In this document: positions 9,830 through 21,568 of the stretch, piece by piece
Layout: each line of letters begins with the position of its first letter
How positions within the stretch are numbered: the first letter of the stretch is position 1
From: Chloranthus sessilifolius
Lineage: Eukaryota; Streptophyta; Magnoliopsida; Chloranthales; Chloranthaceae
Direction: 5' to 3'
Length of the DNA: 64,000 nucleotides
NCBI GenBank assembly: GCA_021018995.1
Contig: CM037587.1
Coordinates: forward strand, 90,517,251-90,581,250
Notes under the pieces: model-generated
Database searches by the model: none
Told to the model about the DNA's origin: nothing
Seen by the model: the letters and a program-made list of their open reading frames with translations, nothing else
Made by a program: the position numbers and the translations under genes

Positions 9830-12800
9830 CTCCACCGTCCCGTAGGGAAAGGAGGAGGATTTTTGGGCCTTATCCAAGACACCCTTACCCAACCCGTTTC
9901 CAAAGGATGTCGTGGGTAGTGGATCCGGCTTTCACCGATCCCGACTCAACCCCGCCACATTCTCCAACCCACTCCCATTCGGGAGAAGGCTTCACATCCA
10001 TCCCCATCACCCTATCCCCTTTTACCGTTACCGACCCGTTTGACGCCCCCATTTTCCCAACCACCACTTCCTAAAATATCCAAAATCACCCCCCCCATTC
10101 CTCATCTCTTTCCCAAGCTACCTTTCCTCCCATGTCCATGCCAAGCCAACCACCCATTCCATCCACATCCCCTCAAAACTTAACGCATTTCCCAACCCCA
10201 TCCATGATAAACCCAACCCAAGTTTCCACATCCACACCCATGCCCCATTTTTACCGGGGCCATACCCGATTTTTCCCAAACACCCACACTTTACCCTTCA
10301 TCATCCCCCTTTGCCAATGCCTCACCACATTCCTTCAACCCACCCCATATCCCACCACCTACCATGGCCATGCCCGATCATACCGGGGCCATGCCCAATT
10401 TTTCCTCCACATCCACCCCATTTATACCCAATCATCCCTTAAACCCACCACCCACATTCGATCCTCCTTCCATCACCATGATGGAGGAAATGTTCCAAAC
10501 CTAATCCTTATGGAAGGCTTCCCAAAACACCCCTCATCATCCACACCCCACATCCATGGACCCATCCCATACCCTAGCCAATCTCCATGCGTCACTCTCC
10601 CATGATCCTCATCAACCCCCATAATTCACACCATCCAAACCTTCATCTCCCACATGCCCCAAGGCCCATTGGCTCAAAATCTCACCATTCACCAAGGCCC
10701 ATTGGCCCAAAACCCCACCACCCATGATCTCCAAGGCCCATTGGTCCAAAACCCCACCAATGGCCCAACACTCCATCACCCATGATCTCCAAGGCCCAAT
10801 GGCCCAACACCCCATCACCCATACCCAAGGGCCCATGGCCCAAACCCTCTAAGGGCCCATACCCAGCAATGGCCCATGGCCCATACCCCTCAAAATCCAG
10901 TGGGCCAGGCCCACATACTCCAAGAGCCCATTGCCCAAACCCTTGCCCAAGGGCCCATGGCCTAAACCCATCTAGGGCCCATGGGCTAAACCCATTTGGC
11001 CCAAGCCCAAACCCTCCAAGGGCCCATGGCCCATACCCCTTAAAACCTAGTGGGCCAGGCCAACATAACCCAAGGGCCCAAAGCCCAAACCCATCTGGCC
11101 CAGGCCCATACCCACCATTGGCCCATGGCCTAAGCCCTCCAAAGCCTAATGGGCCATACCCATCAAGGCCTAATAGGCCAAGATCCCCCAAATCCCATGC
11201 CCTTTACCCAAACCCAACCTGATCAAGCCCATGTGGCCCAAACCTTCCCCGGGCCCATGGCCCAAGCCCCATACTCATACCCTCCACAATACCCCCAAAA
11301 TTTCACTCACCCCCAATCTTCACAATTGAGTCAAACCCATGCCGTACCTCAGACCCAATTTTCCTATGGCCCCACACTCCAAGGCCATCTTCAAACCTTC
11401 CCCCATATCCAATGGCCCCATCAAGTCCCACCCCAAAACCAAACTTCCATTTATCCCATCACCCAACAAACCTTACCTCACCCCCAATGGGCTCACCCAA
11501 CCCCCACTCATGTCATTCCCATCCAACCCATGCAACACCCACAAGAGAATCCTGCCCTCGCTGCACATTATGCCGACCAGTAATATGAGGAAGACGAGAT
11601 TAGGAATAGCAGGGCATATGCCAGGGCATTGACCAGCCTTAACCATCCTCCCATAATTGCCCACCCCTTGGTGGCCCAGAGTGAAGTCCAACCAATGGCC
11701 AAGAAAGCAGCCCCTGTATCGAAAGAGTTAGAGCAGCTGATAGAACAGTTGGACAAAATACAAAAAAAGTTGATGAAAATGGTGGTGCTGAAATCCACAC
11801 CACGGACTTCACAGATTTTTGCTTGTTCGCCGAAGTCCCCCTACCTCCAAAATTCAAAATGCCGGCCTTCGACAAATATAATGGCACCGGCAATCCTATT
11901 GCACACCTCAAGTCCTATTGCGGGTACATGTGCCAATACGGGGGGGATGAGAGACTGCTAATAAAAGTCTTCCAGAAGAGTCTGACAGGTCCGGCCCTGG
12001 GGTGGTTCACATCCTTAGAACCCTCCATGATGAAGACCTGGAAAGATCTAACCCACTTGTTCCAAGAATAATATGTCTACAATATAGACATTGAACTGCA
12101 TAAGCCAGACTTGGCCTGCTTAAGGCAGAACCCGAATGAGACCTTCAGCGACTATTTGGGACGCTGGAGAGCACTGGTAGCTCAAGTCAAAAATAGGATA
12201 CCCGACGATGAGCAGATTGAAATAATTTCAAAAAATACTCTGCTAGTGATCTCAAACTTCTTGGTGTACCAGTAGCAGTCCAATTTTGCTGATCTGGTAA
12301 GAAATGCTAATAGATGCGAGGACGCGATCAGGGAAGGTCGCTTGAATAAAAATGTACCAAGCGAAACTAGTGGGGTCAGGAGGTTTTCAGAGCAGAGGAA
12401 CGATAAGAGAATCGGGGCCGACATCCAGAACGTCGCCAATATCAGGCCCAATAATAATATAACCCCATTCCAATTTCAAGCAGGATAACCATCTCCCGTT
12501 AAGATAGGGCCAGTACAGAGAGCCGGGAATGGGCAGGGAATGCAAATGACCCCGAAAAGGAGAGCCCATTATGATCGTGTTTTTACTCCCTTGGGGCAAT
12601 CTTTAAGTGTACTTTTACCTTTATTAATTGAAAAGAGATTAGTAACTACACTCCAACCACGACCTCCTCTCAATCCGAGTCCATATAACTTTGACCCGAA
12701 TACTCATTGTAATTTTCACCAGAGCTCGGGTCACCCGACTGATCGCTGCTTCCCATTGAAGCACGCGATCTAAGATTTAATCAATGCTGGGAAGATTATT

Positions 12801-12950
12801 CTCCCTGTACCCACCCAAGCAAACCATCATGCAAATATTCACCAGGTGCCTTTGCCACCACACCCTATCGGAATAGCAGGTCCCAGACCCACCATAGGGA
12901 TGGTAGAGGAAATTGAGGAAGAATTGAATTTGACCATCTAATTATTTGTA
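9830..12950 (+). pseudogene. gag: gag of element B, broken
   Basis: Capsid-nucleocapsid region. The first 1.8 kb is an extremely Pro-rich, Trp- and His-containing segment in shifting frames. The capsid core begins at 11823: LPPKFKMPAFDKYNGTG, HLKSYCGYMCQYG, FQKSLTGPALGWF, a retrotransposon gag domain. A zinc-knuckle-like motif CX2HX4HX4C (CNFHQSSGHPTDRC) lies near 12710-12752, the variant of the Tat clade. In-frame stops are at 12069 (TAA), 12273 (TAG), 12486 (TAA) and 12771 (TAA). At 12273 and 12771 element A keeps the Gln codon. A Pro-rich tail (12960-13400) leads to the protease. No functional Gag can be made. Confidence 0.8.
10640..11270. repeat. Imperfect short tandem repeat ggcccatggcccaa in gag
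   Basis: About 20 decayed copies of a 14- to 30-base unit around the words ggcccatggcc, aaggccca and cccaaaccc. In one frame the unit reads GPMAQ or GPWPKP. It enlarges the Pro-rich N-terminal part of Gag and opens long shadow frames on both strands. Confidence 0.8.
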
Positions 12951-13738
12951 AGAGAGAACATTTTGTGGCACCAAGGCAGAGACCAAGAAGAGAGAACCAT
13001 TGGGGTGAATCTGGCAGATTATTTTCCTACACCAGCAGTTGAACCCCTAGATCTTAGGGCTTATTTCCCATCACCCACCCCCATCAACTACGTACAAATA
13101 AATGCGTATCAACCATATTCCACCACTCCCTTGAATTACCCCATAAGCCATCTGACCCCCAATTCTCCACCTGCACCCATCAATTACCAATGGCCTACAC
13201 TCACCCCGTTATCCCCATTTCAACCACCCACAAATTCTACCATCCCCGTCAATTTCCTAGTGGCCCATCAAACCCCTAATCCTTCGCTCGCACCCATCAA
13301 CTACCAATGGCCTACACTCACCCCACTACCCCTGGTACAACCATCGTTAAGCTCCACCATCCCTACCTGGCCCAATTTTGCCACCCACCCATCCATCACC
13401 GAGGTAAGCTAGGTCTTACCTATCATCCTAGAGCCATCGGTACATGCACTTTAGATATCGGCAGCCATACCTTTCCAGCTCTCAGGACCAACCTATGATC
13501 CACATCAGGTCCCGCTGAGCGAGCAAACCAATGCTAATGCCGACAACAGCAATAGTTAGGGGGCAGTGGACTTCTTTACCAGATCAAGAAGAATCTCGAA
13601 ATAGCCCGTTGTAACAACAGTAGTAGCATAAACACAATTCGAAGGAAAGAAAGATAGCGCAGTGAACCCCTTTGAGAAGATGAGTCGAGAACATATACTG
13701 GAGACTTAGCTGAGAAGAATGCCTGTCCATATAATTGT

Positions 13739-14742
13739 ATGGGATCTATTGATGACGTCCCCACTCCATTTCTAAGCATTAATGGGGGCGTTCATGTGTC
13801 CCAACAGGTGAGCCCAGACGAGGTCAGGCAAATAATCAGACAGGTAATGGCACCCAATGCCATTTCATTTTTGGATGCGGATTTGCCGGAGGAGGGAAAT
13901 AGTCATGCTAAATCCCTCAACATTACTGTCGAATCCGGGAACATGATAATTCCCTTGGTTCTAATTGATAACTGGTCGACTCTGAATATGTTCCCATTGA
14001 GGACTGCCACTAAGATCGGTGTGGACCCCTATATGCTAAGGCCGACAAGGACTAGCAATCGGGGATTTGATAATACAGGAAGAGAAATAATGGGAGAGGT
14101 CGATCTAGAATTAGTAATTGAGCCCATGACCTTCTCTATACCTTTTCAAGTGATGGATATCAAATCTTCTTTTAATTTATTGATAGGACGCCCATGGTTA
14201 CATGAGGTTGGGGCGGTACCTTCTATCCTCCATCAAAAGCTAAAATTCATATCCGGGTAGAAGGTGATCACCATCATTGGTGAAGGGCACGATGAGAAAG
14301 ACAAGGCCACTCACAGCATTGAAAATCCTAAAGTAATGGATGTGCCACATACTAAGAAAGACACCGACCTCCATAGTTTTGAGTATGAGGTATCGGCAGT
14401 AGGCCCAGAACCCCCAAGAAACATCACTTCTACAACCGGCGGTGGAATGGAAGTAGCGGTGGCCATGCTCTAGAAATGGGGCTATCAGAAAGGTAGAGGG
14501 CTTGGACTAAGATTACAAGGAAGGAAAGAGCCAGTTATCGCTACGGGGCAAAAGGTCGATTCAGGTTAGGTTACAAGCCCACGGAGGAAGAGGTCCGAGA
14601 GGCCAAAGAGAAAGCCAGGGTCGCTGCAGCTACAAGAGCTCGAGGGATCAACATAGAAGAGAAACCTCGCCCTAGCCTGCACATTAGGGAATCCTTTGTT
14701 AGTGCTGGGGTCGTAAAAATTGATCGAAATGGGGTAACTCAT
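13739..14742 (+). pseudogene. pro: Protease and G-patch region of element B
   Basis: Aspartic protease: the flap-side landmark LLIGRPWLHEVGAVPS lies near 14185-14225, and the active-site segment PLVLIDNWSTLNM near 13956. The active-site motif in element A reads IDNGSALN, so the glycine after Asp-Asn is replaced by Trp here. A G-patch motif (WGYQKGRGLGL) follows at 14477-14510, as in Tat-type elements. In-frame TAG stops at 14258 and 14471; the second is shared with A. A frameshift near 14555 follows. The frame starting 14743 (SLPSLEIDLAVLSLFEE) is the linker toward RT. Confidence 0.8.
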
Positions 14743-15245
14743 TTGACACCACAGAAACCCATAGCCCCAATATATCCCACAAATCCCCAGATCTCCCTTC
14801 CTAGCCTAGAAATAGATTTGGCTGTGTTGTCCCTCTTCGAGGAACGACAGCCAGTACCTGAACAAACACCCCCTGTGGTAAATCACCACAAAATGGTATT
14901 GATGTTTGAGGATATCATCTCAGACGAAATGGGGGTGAACATGATGGAGGCTGACTCCAATGAGCCATATCAGTCAACACCCTCCATCCAAATAGGTAAA
15001 AGAGCGACCCCTCAGGTACGCAACTGGGCATCTTTGCCCCAAACTTTGGAAGCATGGAGTGGCCTAAAGTTTGGCACCTGTTTCCAAAAAAAAAACAACC
15101 TATAAAGAGTGAGAAAAGCCCTTGGCAGGCAATACCTTGTATATATAACAACTCGCTTTGCCAAGGGACAGTCTCTGAAGAAATCAAATATCTCAAAATA
15201 ATTAAAAAAATATAAAACTAAAAAATATTGTCATTTAAAATCCCA

Positions 15246-16900
15246 GATAAAGTCCCACAAAATGATGCCTTAACCGAAATACCCGTCCCACGTAAAATCG
15301 ACCCCTTCCCTATAGAAATATAAGAAGAGGTAGGTGTTACGAGTCTAGACGAGGATAGTCCTTTGGAGGAGCTCCCCAATGAGCTCCTTGACCGGTTCGC
15401 CAACTTTGATCATGGCCCTTCCCCCATTATTGAGGAAACTGAAGACGTCAATTTAGGGACTGAGGAGATTTCCAGAATTACCAAAATCGAAATATCGCTG
15501 TCTCTTGAAGAAAGAACAAGCATGATCGACTTCCTTCAGTCATATCAAGATGTTTTTGCCTTGTCATACAAGGACATGCTTGGTTGGGACACCGATTTGG
15601 TCTAGCATGAGTTGCCTCTCTACCTTGATGTGAAGCCGATTAAGCAGAAGCTGAGACGTCTCCGACCCGAGTGGATGTTGAAAGTCAAAGACAAGGTCAT
15701 CAAATAGTATGATGCAGGGTTTCTTATGGTATCAAAATACCCGTAGTGGCTAGCCAATATCGTGCCTGTGCCAAAGAAAGATGGAAAGGTCCGCATGTGC
15801 ATCGATTTCTAAAATTTGAATAGAGCGAGCTCGAAGGACAATTTCCCATTGCCACACATCGACATCTTGGTCGATAACACTGCTAAGCACGGGATGTTTT
15901 TATTTATGGATGGATTCTCAGGATACAGTCAGATAAAGATGGTAGAGGCTGATCGGGAGAAGACGACATTTATCACTCCTTGGGGAACCTTCTGCTACAA
16001 AGTCATGCCGTTTGGGCTAAAGAATGCCGGTGTAACATACCAAAGAGCTATGATTGCACTGTTTCACAATATGATGCACCGAGAAATTAAAGTATACATC
16101 GATGATATGATAGCCAAGTCACCAGAGCAAAGCGATCACTTGGTAAACCTTTAGAAGCTGTTTGAGAGGCTGAGAAAGTATAGGTTACACTTGAATCCAC
16201 AGAAGTGCGCTTTTGGTGCTGCATCCAGAAAATTGTTAGGATTCATCGTCAGTCGAAGAGGGATCGAGGTCAACCCAGTCAAAGTCAAAGCTATCACTGA
16301 AATGCCACCACCGTCTACTAAGAAGGAAGTTAGAGGATTCTTGGGCAGAATATAATATATCAGTCGGTTCATTGCACAACTAATGCCCATCTGCACGCTG
16401 ATCTTCAAGCCACTAAGGAAGAACTCGCTCGTTGAATGGAATGATGATTATCAGGCAGCATTTGATAAAATCAAAAGCTACCTCCTTAATCCACCTGTGT
16501 TGGTACCACCCGAGCCAGAGAGACCACTCTTGATGTATCTCTCTACGACGGAAGTCTCGATGGGATGTGTCTTAGGACAACATGACGAGACAGGAAGAAG
16601 AGAGCAGACCATTTACTATATGAGCAAAAAGTTTACTGATTATGAAACAACTATTCTCATCTGGAGAAAGCATGCCTGACTCTTGTATGGGCTACTCAGA
16701 GGCTCCGCCATTACTTGTTATCCCAAGCCATTCTACTTTTAGCCCGAATGGACCCATTGAAATACCTTTTCGAGAAGCCGACCCTTACTGGGCAGACTGC
16801 ACGATGGCAGTTTTTATTATCTAAGTTCGACATCACATACGTCACGTAAAAGTTGATTAAGGGATAGGCACTCGCCGATCATTTTGCCGACAATCCTTTG
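15246..16900 (+). pseudogene. pol: Reverse transcriptase and RNase H of element B
   Basis: One frame (frame 3) can be followed from about 15246 to 16679: LPLYLD and LRRLRPEWM, then ANIVPVPKKDGKVRMCIDF, HGMFLFMDGFSGYSQIKM, TPWGTFCYKVMPFGLKNAG and the polymerase box VYIDDMIAKS (near 16090-16120), then the thumb (KLLGFIVSRRGIEV) and the RNase H start (LLMYLSTTEVSMGCVLGQ). In-frame stops at 15321, 15603, 15705, 15744, 15810, 16152 and 16353. A frameshift at about 16660 moves the rest of RNase H to another frame. The stops at 15321 and 15705 are also in A. Those at 15744, 16152 and 16353 are Gln codons in A. Confidence 0.88.
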
Positions 16901-17440
16901 CTAGATTATGAGCCTTTGAGAACTGAGTTCCCCGATGAGGACATCCTGTTTATGATGAAAGACGATGCGAAAGAAGTAGAAGAATTATGGGTAATGTACT
17001 TTGACAGGGCAGCTAATGTCGAAGGTCAGGGAGTTGGCGCCATTCTGATTTCATCGAAAGGATCTCATGTACCCGTCTCTATCAAGCTCAACTTCCCTTG
17101 CACTAACAACATGGCTGAGTACGAAGTTTGTGCCGCTGGTCTGCAGGCGGGTCTCGATCTGAACATAACTCACCTTCGAGTGTTTGGTGATTTGTAGTTA
17201 ATCATATGCCGACGCATTAGCTACTTTGGCATCAATGATAGAAAACCCGTATGGCGCTGAGATGAAGTCGATCATGATCGAGCAGAGGAATGAGCCGGCC
17301 TTCTGCCTTCAGATTGAGGAACTTACAAAGCCTGATGATGAGCCTCTTTGGTTCTCAGATATCAAGAATTTTCTCGAGATACTAACTTTCCCTGAGGGTA
17401 CATCCAAGACGGACCGACAAACCTTCAATGTTTAGCAGCA
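16900..17440 (+). pseudogene. Second RNase H domain of element B (Tat-clade dual RNase H)
   Basis: YFDRAANVEGQGVGAILIS, then KLNFPCTNNMAEYEVCAAGL and ITHLRVFGD match the additional RNase H of Tat/Ogre elements: first Asp in the YFD strand, Glu in the AEYE helix, Asp in FGDL. The usual YFDGA is YFDRA here. Compared with A, about 140 bases after FGDL are missing, near 17196-17210. A stop at 17195 and shifted frames complete the damage. The domain lies between the normal RNase H and the integrase, the diagnostic position for this clade. Confidence 0.82.
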
Positions 17441-18598
17441 GGCTACATTGTTTACGGGGAATGCCTTTACAAGTGATCAAATAATAACATCTTACTCAGG
17501 TGCCTTATAGAAAGTGAAGCAACCAATATCATGAAGGAGATCCACAAAGGAGTATGCAGAGCCCATGTTAGCGGTCACATGCTTGCTAAGAAAATTTTAC
17601 GGCAGGGATACTTTTGGACCACTATGGAATCAGATTGCTGTAACATGTTCAAAAATGCTACAAGTGTCAGGAACACTCCAGTCTGATACATGCTCCTGCC
17701 ATGGATCTATATTGCAAAACCACTCCTTGGCCATTTGCTACCTGGGGCCTTGACGTCATCGGAATGATTAATCCGAAAGCATCAAATGGACATCGGTTCA
17801 TCCTCGTCACCATTGAATACTTCACCAAATGGGTAGAAGCGGCATCATATGCCAACATCACAGCCAGTCACATCGAGAAGTTCCTCAAGAGTAATATTGT
17901 GTGTCGATTCGGAGTACCCAAGGATATCATCACAGACAATGGCACCAATTTTGTGAATAAATGCATCCGAGCCTTCTGCGAGCAGTACAAAATCAAGCAC
18001 CATAACTCGTCGCCCTATCGGCCTCAAACTAATGGAGCCGTGGAAGCTGCGAATAAGGCGATTGTCTGCATCCTTGAGAAAATGGTCGTCACTTACCGAG
18101 ATTGGAGCGAAATGTTGCCATTTGCTTTGTGGGCCTACAGAACATTGATCCATACTACTATAGGGGTAACACCGTTCTCCCTTGTGTATGGAACTGAGGC
18201 CGTCCTACCGGTTGAGGTTGAAGTACCCTCGCTCTGAATTCTCATAGAATTAGGCTCACCCAAAGCAGAGAGAGAGATCCCACTTCGAACAGTTAAACTT
18301 ATTGGACGAGAAGAGACTCCTAGCCTTGTGTCACACTCAAGTTTACCAGGGGCGAATCGCACGTGCTTATAATAAACGTGTTTGCAGTTGAAATCTAAAG
18401 GTAGGAGACACTGTGTTGAAGAAAATCTTCTCATCCCTCTATGCCAATCCGAGAGGCAAGTTCAAGCCGAACTGGGAAGGACCTTATGTCGTTCGAGAGG
18501 TGCTACCGGGATATGCCATCCGCCTCGCCACCATGGACGGAGATCATCTTCCTGAGCCCATTAACACTGGATATGTCCGACGGTTCTACTCTTAGTCT
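17440..18598 (+). pseudogene. Integrase of element B
   Basis: The zinc-binding N-terminus is in a different frame around 17540-17680 (GHMLAKKILRQGYFW). The catalytic core reads from 17701: WPFATWGLDVIGMI (first Asp), VPKDIITDNGTNFVN (second Asp) and RPQTNGAVEAANK (Glu), so the DDE triad is present. A frameshift at about 18240 separates the C-terminal domain (KPNWEGPYVVREVLPGYA, 18455-18510), which ends at a TAG at 18596. The last frame corresponds to the one ending at 57516 in A. Confidence 0.87.
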
Positions 18599-18935
18599 AT
18601 CGCGATAAGGTAAGTATTGGTGAAACAGATACGTGACTGCTTAAGAACCACCCAAAAGAGGCCATCATTCTAAACACAATAGCCAAAAAACATCCCTGAA
18701 AATGATGATATCCTTTTCTATCCCATTTGAACCTGGGCCTTTCTTTTAATAACCCCCTTCCCTAAAAAAAATGTGTGTATACATATATAAAAAATGAAAG
18801 TAAAGTTACCATCAAAATCTAAAAAAATCGAAAAAGCAAAACCTCAAAAAGAGATTGCCTGAAATGGAGCAAAAAAAAAAAAAATGTAGAAGATCACGGG
18901 GCATGCATAGTAAAACCCCCAAGGAAGAAAGTATG
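18599..18935 (+). other. Start of B's 3' non-coding region
   Basis: Non-coding, colinear with A 57176-57515 in reverse. Contains ccacccaaaagaggccatc and A-rich tracts. Ends in GTATG (18931-18935), the left copy of E's target duplication. Confidence 0.75.
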
Positions 18936-19660
18936 TGTAACAGCCCGACTTTTTCCCTTCTCTAAACTGGGAAAGGTCGCGCCGTTGGATCACCTAACAT
19001 GATCCTGTCATACAAGGGCATCGTGTATAAAGTGTTATATATGTGGAAGCGAATTTAATTAACTCTGATACGAAGAAATATGACAACAACTGATATCCAT
19101 TCCTTTATCTAAAACAACAAATTAAACAAGAAATATAAACAAAAAATATACCTGAAGTAGTAAACTATCTTAATCCATACTACTGTTATACATGTTTAAA
19201 ATCACTACTCTCTCTCTCTAAAACCTCTCAAGGAAAGAAGTCCTCAGCAGAACCTTCCTCCTCGTTTTCCTCAGGCTGGTAGGTAGGTAGGAACAGCCTC
19301 ATGCTTAGGGTCTTGAGCAGTATCTGCAGCTAAGACATTAAGTCGTAGGATGAGCTATCATCAAACCTCAGTAGGAATAATTAAGATGCTAATTTATATA
19401 AAAGATTATCAATTCATGTCTAGATGCAAAAATAAAATGAAGCACATGTCATCTTATATTATGTCTATTCTAGCATCAATATATCCTAGTAGTAAATCAC
19501 AGACAAGTACTAATTCATGCAATTATTGTATCATGCTGACAATGCTGACATACTCATGCTGAAATGTTTATGCTGACTAAATACGAGTACTGACAAGGAA
19601 ATCATGTGGGATAATATCAAGGAATCATGCTGAAACAAGACATGTAAAAAGACAAGAAAA

Positions 19661-19892
19661 TCAATCTCCCGAGTAGCGGGATCACTTGTCAAGCTCCCGA
19701 GTTAGCGGGATCACTTGGACTGAGAAAATCAAGCTCCCGAGTTAGCGAGATCACTTGGACTGGGATATTAAGCCCCTGAGCAAGGTTAACAGGGTCACTT
19801 GACTCAAGAAATCAAGCCCTTGAGCTATGTTAGCAAGGTCACTTGACACGAGACTGGTCAAGTCCCTGAGCTAAGTTAGCAGGGTCACTTGG
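19661..19892. repeat. Six-unit tandem repeat of about 40 bp inside E
   Basis: Units share ctcccgagttagcgggatca followed by cttg, with linkers such as gactgagaaaat. The first three are close to one another; the last three are a second subtype with gctaagttagcagggtcact. Confidence 0.85.
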
Positions 19893-20939
19893 CTGAATCC
19901 AAAACAAGCGAGTGTCAAGATGAGACTATGTACGAGATTCAAGTATACGAGAACATCATGCACATATATACCTCAAGTATGCTACATCATGCAATAACTT
20001 AAAAGTGTCTCAAAGCTTGCCTAGCATAACTGAGCTTCATATGCTTGTACATAACGAAAACTAGCATGCTCAACAATAACATAGTATGTTTATATCCATT
20101 TATTCCATAAAATTGAGCTAATACTTTATTAAAGCTGAATTATCAAAACTGCACTTATCAAGTCTGAATTCTAAAGCTGAACTATCAAATGAACATAACC
20201 AAAACTAACATAGCATGGTCATCCTATTTACTTTTTAGCAAAACTGAGCTAGCAATTATCAAAGCATAATTTTCAAAACTGTCTTATCACATCTGAACTG
20301 TCAAATCTAAACTATCAAGCTAGCATATTCAAATTGACATTTCATGGCCATATAACTTCATCCGTTTTCAAGACTAGTATATCCATTTCAAAATCAGATA
20401 TTACATCAGATAGTACATCGGAACACACATCTCATCAATGATATCTATCACTTTATGAACAGACTTGATGAATAAAACTATCATATTCTCTGATACTAGC
20501 ATATTCATTCTTAATTTAAACTGAACTGAACTCCTAGTAATGTCTCTATCATTATTCATGCCAAAACAAATATGCGTATAGATCGACATATGCTCATGTC
20601 AATATCTTGCTTAACTAGACGAGAATCAGAAAATACCACATAAATTAGGAAGGTAATTTCCCTACCGTAAGATCAAGCATGTGCGTTACATTTATACTTG
20701 CATTTGCATTCATGTGCTCGCACGCATCCAAGCTAAGTCATCGGCACGAGCGCGCCATGTGCACCAAGTATCTAAGTCATTGACGTATAGATTGGTTTTA
20801 GTATAGTTTAATGGTTTCCAGGGTCATTACAGACCTTATATAAGTCTCCTAGATGGGTCTTACTTATAGGAGTTAAGGCCTTATACACATAGACATCATT
20901 CATATAAGCACAAAGCATAAATAAGGCCCAAAAATAGGG

Positions 20940-21418
20940 TTGTCACGGCAAGTAATACGGGTTGCCGCGGCAAGCTCTTCTGTTGAGGACCTTGCCCGAC
21001 GTGACACTAATTTTTGACCCTTTAAATGTTCGATTTAGAACTTTATTAATTCATAAACATTGTAAGGCTTGTTGTACCCTTTCCAACGCATCAAGAATCT
21101 TGTCATTTGGAGTTAGGAATAAAAAGTTATGATGAAAATACCAAATAGTAGTCAGTGCACAACGTTGCCGCGGCAAGCCTGAGTATCATGCCGCATCTTA
21201 TCACTAATTTTTGACCCTTTAAAAGTCCGATTTAAAATTTAGTTACTTCATAAAAGTTGTAGGGCTCGTTGTTCCCTTTCCAACGCATCAAGAATCATGC
21301 TAATCGGAGTTCAGGATCAAGCGTTATGATCAAAATACTGACCAAAGGTCTGAGCACAGTGCTTGCCGGGGCAAGCCTGAGCACTTGCCACGGCAAGCCC
21401 ATAAGATTGCCGCGGCAA
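20940..21418. repeat. Duplicated block with CTTGCCGCGGCAAG palindromes inside E
   Basis: Palindromic TTGCCGCGGCAA copies at 20962-20973, 21165-21176 and 21407-21418, with variants at 20940-20951, 21362-21375 and 21384-21397. The last three have centres exactly 22 bases apart. Between them a block of about 200 bases is duplicated (ctaatttttgaccctttaaa at 21006 and 21207), carrying the phrase ccctttccaacgcatcaaga common in plant LTRs. Confidence 0.88.
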
Positions 21419-21513
21419 GCCTATCAGGCTGGGCTTGCCAGGATGTTTTCCACTCTATTTTGGCTTCGTTTACTCAGACAATTGGCTGGGTATTTTGTAT
21501 ACATATGGATAAT

Positions 21514-21517
21514 ATAT

Positions 21518-21567
<50 letters not shown>
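21514..21567. repeat. (TA)n microsatellite inside E
   Basis: About 50 bases of near-pure alternating A and T. Confidence 0.9.

Positions 21568-21568
<1 letters not shown>

Noticed and set aside
10682..11191. 169-codon Gly/Trp-rich minus-strand frame
   Set aside because: It is the antisense of the low-complexity gag repeat; no start context, splice site or family match supports it.
18936..20831. A shorter element from TGTAACAGCC to gggtcattaca
   Set aside because: The flanks do not match (gtatg against gacct), whereas the end at 22505 has a perfect duplication and an empty-site counterpart.
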